Shown: positions 58,785-64,000 of the stretch, one piece after another
How positions within the stretch are numbered: position 1 is the first letter of the stretch
How the letters are laid out: every line of letters starts with the position of its first letter
Assembly (NCBI GenBank): GCA_963737405.1
Contig: CAVTSL010000011.1
Span: 372,001-436,000, forward strand
Reading direction: 5' to 3'
DNA: 64,000 nt
From: JACCTU01 sp963737405
GTDB lineage: Bacteria; Actinomycetota; Thermoleophilia; Gaiellales; Gaiellaceae
The notes under the pieces: model-generated
Database searches by the model: none
Seen by the model: the letters and a program-made list of their open reading frames with translations, nothing else
Told to the model about the DNA's origin: nothing
Program-made: the position numbers and the translations under genes

Positions 58785-58999
58785 GGAGGTGGTCCGGATA
58801 GTGAGCGATTCAAGTACGGGCAGCGGAGGTACCAGCGGGTAGGGGTGCTGTCCCCGGGACCTACGGGGAACCGCCTAGCCAGCGTGGGGGACTCGCGTCT
58901 CGCGCCGCCGGTCGTTCGACGACCGAGCTGGAATGCGTCCCTACCAATCCACCGCTGGTAGCCGAGATTGAGGGCCGGGAGACCGGCCCTCAATCGTTC
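58785..58999 (+). ncRNA. Candidate multi-stem structured RNA with intrinsic terminator
   Basis: No convincing protein lies here, but many perfect stems nest. Outer: TACCAGCGG (58830-58838) with CCGCTGGTA (58952-58960), then GTAGGG (58839-58844) with CCCTAC (58939-58944). Inner: hairpin TCCCCG/CGGGGA (58851-58869); stem CCAGC/GCTGG (58879-58883, 58927-58931) topped by CGGTCG/CGACCG (58909-58925). A 13-bp terminator hairpin follows. The 5' part holds AAAGGAGG and a 17-codon GTG ORF (58790-58843) that would read into the outer stem. Size and layout resemble large conserved actinobacterial ncRNAs such as raiA, but the family is not verified. Confidence 0.55.
58966..58995. terminator. Perfect 13-bp hairpin terminator
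   Basis: GATTGAGGGCCGG (58966-58978), tetraloop GAGA, CCGGCCCTCAATC (58983-58995). It ends the candidate RNA on the plus strand, and on the minus strand it overlaps the stop codon (58990-58992) of the haloperoxidase-like gene, so it can serve both. Confidence 0.85.
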
Positions 59000-60093
59000 G
59001 TGTAGACGCTGAAGCGCGACCTCGCCGACGCGCCGTCCGAGCGCCAGGCCGGCGTCGTTGTCGCTGCGGAAGTGGATGCCGCCGTAGAGCCGGGAGATCA
59101 GCCGCCTCGTCGGCCAGCGCGCCGAGCTCCGCGCGCGCGGGAGGGGAAGAAGCCCGCGAGGACGGTCGCGGCCGCGCCGGACGTCGTCGAGTGGCCGGAG
59201 ACGTACGACGGGAACGGCGGCGTCGCGATCGAGCGGCGACCAGGCCGGGTCGAGCAGCTCGCGGATCGCCGAGACCGGGCGGATCGACCAGTACGTGAAC
59301 TTCGCGTCCCAGCACGCGATGAAGGCGTCGGCCTGCGCGGTGTTGAGCGCGGCGAAGATGCGCGTCGTCTGGAGCGTGTTGCGCGGCTTGTCGGCGAGCA
59401 GGTCGAGCGCGATCGCGTTCCAGTGTCCCGGCGGCGTCACCGTGCCGGCGCCGTCGGCCCAGAACACCGCGATCGCACGCTGCTCCGGCGTGGCCGTCCG
59501 CGAGACGTCGTGAGACCTCGTGCAGCTCCGCGAGGAACTGCGCGCTCCGGTAGGCAGGCGGCGGGCCGGGACGGAACTGCGAGCCCGACGTCAAGGTTCC
59601 ACGTCCGCCAGGTTCCGGCGAGCGGCTCGAGGGGCGGGGCGAATGCCGGGCGGCGTCGGCACCCAGAGCCCATCGCCGGTCGGCGGCATGCCGGTCCCAG
59701 ACGGCGGACGAGCCGTCCGACTCGGCGCGCGCGATCATCTGCCGGCCCACCTCGACGCCGATCGAGAAGCCGCTCTCGCTCTCGCCCGCGAGCGCATCGA
59801 TCTGCGCCGCATGCGACGGGAAAGAGGTAGGCGAGCACCGTCGAGGCGGCGCCGGCGACCGCGGCGTCGCGGTCGGCGTTGCCGAGCCGCGCCGCCTCGT
59901 ACATCGCGCGGCTGGTCAGTGCAAGCGCCCGCGCGGCGCGTGGCGGGTTCAGGCGGTCGGCGGCGATCGCGTCGAGCTCCAGCTCGATCCACGGCTCGAC
60001 CGCGCGCTCCTTCGGGCGCGAGTCGGCAGCCGGAGCGGCCAGGACGAGCAGCGACCCCAGGACGACCCACGCGACGGCGAACCCCCTCACCAT
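58990..60093 (-). pseudogene. Vanadium haloperoxidase/PAP2-like secreted protein with about nine +1 frameshifts
   Basis: The coding trail starts with a signal peptide (MVRGFAVAWVVLGSLLVLAA) and passes through FPSHAAQIDALAGESESGFS, MPPTGDGLWVPTPP, FAPPLEPLAGTWRTW, LTSGSQFRPGPPPAYRSAQF, FWADGAGTVTPPGHWNAIAL, FTYWSIRPVSAIRELLDPAW, SYVSGHSTTSGAAATVL and YGGIHFRSDNDAGLALGRRV to the ending RFSVYTND. These include the RP, SGH and H-x3-D vanadate/phosphate motifs. Deleting single bases near 59822, 59697, 59648, 59598, 59515, 59229, 59135, 59100 and 59018 gives one ~364-aa protein. No nonsense substitution is needed, which is odd for a decayed gene. Confidence 0.75.
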
Positions 60094-60146
60094 CGCGGCG
60101 GATCATGACGAACCGGCTCGCACCTTGTGTAAGAGGTTCCTGAGAG

Positions 60147-62306
60147 TTACGTCTGCGCCGTGCGGCCCTCGACCTCCATGTGCGGCATCCACTCGAGCCA
60201 GCGCGGGAGGTACCAGTTCCGCTCCCCGAGCACGGCCATCAGGCTCGGCAGCAGCACCGAGCGGATGATCGTCGCGTCGATCAGGAGCGCGACCGCCACG
60301 CCGAAGCCCATCTGCTGGAACATCACGAGGTCGCCGCGGGCGAATCCCGAGAACACGGCGACGATGATCAGCGCCGCGCCCGTGATGATGCGAGCGGTCG
60401 AGGCCACGCCGCAGCGCACGGCGTCGCGCGTGTCGCGCGTCCGGTCGTAGCGCTCGCGGATCCGGCTGAGCAGGAACACCTGGTAGTCCATCGAGAGCCC
60501 GAACAGGACGGAGAAGAGGAAGAGCGGCACCCACGCGTCGATCGCCTCGACCTGCTGGAAGCCGAGCAGGTCGGTTCCGTACCCGTGGAGGAAGACGAGC
60601 ACGAGCAGTCCGTACGCAGCGCCGACCGAGAGCAGGTTGAGCGCGATCGCGCTCAGGGCGACGACGATCGACCGGAACGCGACGGTGAGGAGGACGAGCG
60701 TCAGCCCGAGCACGAACGCGAACACGAGCGGCGCCGGGTCGGTCACCGCGTCGAAGTAGTCGACGTTCTCCGACGTCTCGCCACCGACGTGCACAGCGGT
60801 GTTGGTGCCGGCGAACGTCTCGGGAACGAGGCGGCTGCGGAGGTCTCGCACGGCCCCGACGGCGGCGTCCGACACCTTGTCGCCGCGCACGGGAACGACG
60901 AGCGCAGTCGCGCCGTTCCCGACGCGCACGTCCCCTCGGCCGAAGCGCGGGTCGGCGGCGAGCTCCCGTTGCAGCTCGCGCAGCCGCTGCCGCGTGTCCG
61001 TCGACGCGTCGCCCGCGACGACGTATGCCGGAGCGGTGCTCTCGGCAGGGAAGTCCCGCTGGAGGGCCTCGTAGCCCTGCTTCGACGGGAGGTCGTCCGG
61101 CAGCGTGCTGACCCCGCTCGCGCCGATGTGCAGGCCGAACGCCGGGATCGCGGCCAGGAGCAGGAGCCCGGTCGCGAGCACGAGGCTGAGCATGGGCCGA
61201 CGCAGAACGCGGTCGATGATCGCGCCCCAGAACCGTCCCTCCGGGTTGTCGCGCTCGACCGAGCGGCGGCCGACGTACGGGATGCGCAGCCGGTCGATGC
61301 CGTCCTTGAGCACGCCCAGTAGCGCCGGCAGCAGCGTGAGCGCGGCCGCGACCGACACGATCCCCACGAGGATCGCACCCGCGGCGAGGCTCCGCATGAT
61401 CGTCGTCGGGACGATCAGCATCCCGAGCATGGCGACGACGAACGCCGAGCCGCTGAAGAGCACTGCGCGGCTCGCCGTCGCGCCGGCCGCCGAGATCGCA
61501 GCGTCGGGCGCCCGACCGCCGCCGCGCTCCTCGCGGTACCTCGAGACGACGAACAGCGAGTAGTCGATCCCCAGCGCGAGCCCCATCCCCGTGAGCATGT
61601 TCACGATGAAGATCGAGAGCTCGAACTGCTGTGAGAGCAGCGCGACGAGACCGAGCGCGACGACGATCGAGACGATCGCCATCAGCAGCGGGATCACGCC
61701 CGCGACGACCGTCCCGAAGACGAGCAGGAGGATGACCAGCGCGGCAGGGATCCCGAACTTCAGCTCGCCCTCCTGCAGGTCGCGCTCGGAGAGCGTGTTG
61801 AAGTCGTTGTCGACGGTGTTGTTCCCGGTGATCGTCGCGGTGAAGCCGGCGCTGCTCGCCCGCTCGAGCAGCGTGAGCACCCGTTCGACGTGGGCGTCGT
61901 CGACGACGAAGACAGGGATCAGCGTTGCGTGCCGGTCGCGCGAGACGAGCGACTTGTCGCCCGTGCCGTAGTACGTGCGCGAGCTGATCAGCGCGCCGCT
62001 ATTTCGTGCCTCGCGCTCGAGGTTGTCGACGACGCGGCGGAACTCGGGCGAGTCGACCGTCGACGAGTTCGAGCGCACGACGATGACGTCGGTCACGAAG
62101 CGTTTCGGGTCCGGCGGGAACGCGCCCGCGAAGAGCCGGTCCGCCTGCGCCGATTCAGGGTTGCCGGTGACGACGGCGTCCGTCGTCAGCTCGGTCATGA
62201 GCGTGACGATCGCCGCGATGGAGGCGACCAGGACGACGCCCCATGCCGCGAACGTGCGGCCTGGGTGGGCCGCGCACGCACGCGCGATCCGTTCGGTCAG
62301 GCCCAC
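60147..62306 (-). CDS. MMPL/RND-family membrane transporter
   Basis: 719 aa with two six-helix halves. The first has GLALGIDYSLFVVSRYREER, the second FGLSMDYQVFLLSRIRERYD, the conserved D-Y segments of the proton relay in MmpL and HpnN-like proteins. Two large external loops (~40-185 and ~395-540) and an N-terminal helix AAWGVVLVASIAAIVTLMTE complete the plan. Probably exports lipids or hydrophobic compounds in exchange for protons. GTG start. No frame damage, although the next gene is full of it. Confidence 0.9.
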   Translation of the reverse strand: MGLTERIARACAAHPGRTFAAWGVVLVASIAAIVTLMTELTTDAVVTGNPESAQADRLFAGAFPPDPKRFVTDVIVVRSNSSTVDSPEFRRVVDNLEREARNSGALISSRTYYGTGDKSLVSRDRHATLIPVFVVDDAHVERVLTLLERASSAGFTATITGNNTVDNDFNTLSERDLQEGELKFGIPAALVILLLVFGTVVAGVIPLLMAIVSIVVALGLVALLSQQFELSIFIVNMLTGMGLALGIDYSLFVVSRYREERGGGRAPDAAISAAGATASRAVLFSGSAFVVAMLGMLIVPTTIMRSLAAGAILVGIVSVAAALTLLPALLGVLKDGIDRLRIPYVGRRSVERDNPEGRFWGAIIDRVLRRPMLSLVLATGLLLLAAIPAFGLHIGASGVSTLPDDLPSKQGYEALQRDFPAESTAPAYVVAGDASTDTRQRLRELQRELAADPRFGRGDVRVGNGATALVVPVRGDKVSDAAVGAVRDLRSRLVPETFAGTNTAVHVGGETSENVDYFDAVTDPAPLVFAFVLGLTLVLLTVAFRSIVVALSAIALNLLSVGAAYGLLVLVFLHGYGTDLLGFQQVEAIDAWVPLFLFSVLFGLSMDYQVFLLSRIRERYDRTRDTRDAVRCGVASTARIITGAALIIVAVFSGFARGDLVMFQQMGFGVAVALLIDATIIRSVLLPSLMAVLGERNWYLPRWLEWMPHMEVEGRTAQT

Positions 62307-62337
62307 CCCGCCACGATGCCACGCGGCGGGCGGAGGC

Positions 62338-63228
62338 TCAAGCGGCCCGACGGAGCTGGTCGTCGAGCGGCACGAGCGTCAGCCCGAACGTCTCGACGGC
62401 GTCGTTGTTCGTCACGACGTTGTCGCCGAGCTCGAGCATCCGCAGCAGGTCGCGCGTGAGGGGGATGTCTCCGGGCAGCCGCTCGGTGATCACCGCGTTC
62501 GCGCGCATGAACCCCATCGGCATGTGGATGCTCGGGCGCCGCACGCCGAGTGCCTCCTTCAGCCGCGCCCAGAACTCGTTCCACGAGACCTGGTCGGGGC
62601 CGCCGAGCTCGAAGGTCCGGTTCGCGGCGGCCGGCTCGTCGAGCGCCCGAGCGAAGTACGCGCCGACGTCGTCGATCCAGATCGGCTGGATCCGCTGCTC
62701 GCCGGAGCCGATGATCGGCGTCACGGGCGCGAGCTTCGCAAGCTTGCGGAACGTCGTCAGGATCCCGCCGTCCCGGCCGAACACGAAGCTCGGGCGGAAG
62801 ATCACGTGCTCGAGCCCGGAGTCCCGGAGCATTCGCTCCTGCTCCCATTTGGCGCCGTAGTACGGCACCTCGTCCTTCGTCTCGTCCGTCGTCCCGAGCG
62901 CGCTCATGAGCACGAAGCGCTTCACCCCGGCGGCCTGCGCCGCCTCGATGAGGCTGCGCGTCCCGCCGACCATGATCCGCTGGAACTCCTCCGGCTTGCC
63001 CTGGCGGATCGCGACGAGGTGGACGATCGCGTCCACGCCCTCGGCTGCCGGGCGGAGGCTCGCGGCGTCGGTCATGTCGCCGACGACGAGCTCCGCTCCG
63101 AGCGCGGCGGCGCCCGCGCCGGCCTCGGGCGAGCGCGCGAGCGCGCGCACCTCGTGACCCGCCTCCACGATCGCCCGCACGACGGCAGGCCCGACGAACC
63201 CGGTCCCGCCCGTCACGAGGACGTTCAC
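62338..63228 (-). CDS. NAD(P)-binding NmrA/NDUFA9-like protein
   Basis: 296 aa. The Rossmann motif NVLVTGGTGFVGPAVVRAIV (GxxGxxG), then VGDMTDAASLRPAAEGVDAI, FVLMSALGTTDETKDEVPYY and YGAKWEQERMLRDSGLEHVI, FRPSFVFGRDGG match the atypical short-chain reductase group of the complex I subunit NDUFA9. The usual catalytic Tyr-Lys is modified (YYGAKW). Quinone or lipid-linked redox role possible. The ATG overlaps the dCTP deaminase stop (TGA), so the two are coupled. Confidence 0.85.
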   Translation of the reverse strand: MNVLVTGGTGFVGPAVVRAIVEAGHEVRALARSPEAGAGAAALGAELVVGDMTDAASLRPAAEGVDAIVHLVAIRQGKPEEFQRIMVGGTRSLIEAAQAAGVKRFVLMSALGTTDETKDEVPYYGAKWEQERMLRDSGLEHVIFRPSFVFGRDGGILTTFRKLAKLAPVTPIIGSGEQRIQPIWIDDVGAYFARALDEPAAANRTFELGGPDQVSWNEFWARLKEALGVRRPSIHMPMGFMRANAVITERLPGDIPLTRDLLRMLELGDNVVTNNDAVETFGLTLVPLDDQLRRAA

Positions 63229-63800
63229 GACTCGACCCGCTCGAAGTTCTGCCAGTAGCGCGAGGGCGTCGGGCCGCGCTGCCCCTGGTACTTCGAGCCG
63301 AGCTCGCTGGCGCCGTACGGCGTCTCGGCCGGCTCGGTCAGCTGGACGAACGAGACCTGGCCGATCTTCATCCCGTAGTAGATCGTGATCGGGAGGTTCG
63401 CGACGTTCGAGAGCTCGAGCGTGACGTGGCCGTCCCAGCCGGGGTCGATGAAGCCCGCGGTCGAGTGGATCAGGAGGCCGAGCCGCCCGAGCGAGCTCTT
63501 GCCCTCGAGCCGTGCGACGAGGTCGTCGGGGAGCTTGATCCGCTCGAGCGTCGACCCGAGCACGAACTCGCCGGGGTGGAGGATGAACGGCCGCTCGTCC
63601 TCGATCTCGACGAGCTCGGTCAGCTCCTCCTGCGGCTCCCGGACGTCGATGTACGGGTAGCGGGCGTTGTGGAAGACCCGGAAGAACCGGTCGACCCGGA
63701 CGTCCACGCTCGACGGCTGGAGGAGGGCCGCGTCGTACGGATCGATCTCGATCCGGCCTTCCTCCAGGAAACGGGCGATCGTCCGGTCGGACAGGACCAC
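63225..63800 (-). CDS. dcd: dCTP deaminase (possibly bifunctional with dUTPase activity)
   Basis: 191 aa from GTG 63800 (VVLSDRTIARFLEEGRIEID); upstream extension is out of family. SSVDVRVDRFFRVFHNARYP, LEGKSSLGRLGLLIHSTAGF and GFIDPGWDGHVTLELSNVAN carry the Arg, Ser, catalytic Glu-like and nucleotide-binding residues, and the C-terminus (YGASELGSKYQGQRGPTPSR) closes over the triphosphate. Actinobacterial members make dUMP directly from dCTP; not resolvable here. It supplies dUMP for dTMP synthesis. Confidence 0.93.
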   Translation of the reverse strand: MVLSDRTIARFLEEGRIEIDPYDAALLQPSSVDVRVDRFFRVFHNARYPYIDVREPQEELTELVEIEDERPFILHPGEFVLGSTLERIKLPDDLVARLEGKSSLGRLGLLIHSTAGFIDPGWDGHVTLELSNVANLPITIYYGMKIGQVSFVQLTEPAETPYGASELGSKYQGQRGPTPSRYWQNFERVES

Positions 63801-63854
63801 GGGCGCGATTCTAGGGGGCAAGACGGCGCGGCAGAGGTCATACTCCGCGGTCCC

Positions 63855-64000
63855 GTGGTCCTCCAGCCGGTCGATCGCAACGCTCACTACCGCGAGCGGC
63901 GCAGAAAGCAGCGCCGGCGTCGGCAGGTCAGGCGCACGGTCGCGATTGCGGTGCTCGTCGTCTTCGCGGCCGCGGTCGCGTACGCCGCGCGGGTGATCAC
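63855..64000 (+). CDS. N-terminus of a basic membrane-anchored protein (3' partial)
   Basis: From GTG 63855 an open frame runs past the window end: RNAHYRERRRKQRRRRQVRR followed by a hydrophobic segment TVAIAVLVVFAAAVAYAARV. A highly basic cytoplasmic head and one TM, as in many exported wall-active or glycosyltransferase-type proteins of these bacteria. Product unknown as the rest is missing. Divergent from dcd, whose start lies 55 bases away. Confidence 0.5.
   Translation, partial: MVLQPVDRNAHYRERRRKQRRRRQVRRTVAIAVLVVFAAAVAYAARVI

Noticed and set aside
58801..58842. The short reading frame starting GTG 58801 inside the candidate RNA as a functional protein gene
   Set aside because: It is only 13 codons of Ser/Gly-rich sequence; if translated at all it is more likely part of a leader peptide than a product.

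Overview
This window comes from a very GC-rich bacterium, most probably an actinobacterium of the Thermoleophilia type (Gaiellales or Solirubrobacterales). The evidence is codon bias, frequent GTG and TTG starts, GTGA/ATGA stop-start overlaps, a SufBCD/SufS-SufU iron-sulfur system, an A2-type cytochrome c oxidase, TatA/TatC and a DUF853-type HerA ATPase. The taxon is inferred from gene content only. No rRNA, CRISPR array or intact insertion sequence is visible. One tRNA (Lys, CTT) is present.

Layout. 0-2.4 kb: end of a SpoIID-domain wall protein and a secreted subtilase. 2.4-6.4 kb: a minus-strand nucleotide-sugar operon (2-epimerase, 6-dehydrogenase, Gfo/Idh 3-dehydrogenase, N-acetyltransferase), broken by single-base indels. 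6.4-8.8 kb: tRNA-Lys followed by an accessory patch with a short phage-tail/eCIS-like remnant, a TIR protein with an S1/OB-like C-terminus, and a secreted protein. 8.8-13.5 kb: thioredoxin-like protein, cupin, and a large PAS/GAF histidine kinase. 13.6-19.9 kb: cytochrome c oxidase operon interleaved with Usp-like proteins, a diheme cytochrome c lipoprotein and a STAS protein. 19.9-24.5 kb: TPR protein, amidohydrolase, secreted glycosidase, tatC and tatA. 24.5-29.5 kb: sufC-sufB, four VOC domains in three genes, a 24-codon ORF and sufD.

29.5-41.2 kb is an accessory region rich in duplicated and broken genes. It holds peptidase E, acetyltransferase and VOC fragments, three alpha/beta hydrolases (two of them near-identical in blocks), three RibD/DHFR-like reductases, a truncated TMEM175 channel, a stand-alone McrA head domain, an aldo/keto reductase and a cupin. 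41.2-53.9 kb is ordinary mixed content: cupin/GST pair, tandem MshEN-like protein, ABC-F EttA, QueF, YceH, a Cys/His-repeat secreted protein and PadR. 53.9-57.4 kb: HerA-type ATPase, sufS, sufU and a Rieske protein, completing the SUF machinery. 57.4-64 kb: SRPBCC protein, O-methyltransferase, a candidate structured RNA of about 200 nt ending in a perfect 13-bp hairpin, a vanadium haloperoxidase-like gene carrying about nine single-base insertions, an MMPL transporter, an NDUFA9-like reductase, dCTP deaminase, and the start of a membrane protein.

Two points colour everything. First, many broken genes are repaired by deleting single bases, with almost no nonsense substitutions. Because one of them is sufC, which should be essential, local consensus errors must be considered before calling pseudogenes. 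Second, the best candidates for something new are the TIR/S1-like fusion, the structured RNA near 58.8 kb, the inverted-repeat element inside the cox operon, and the VOC array embedded in the suf operon.
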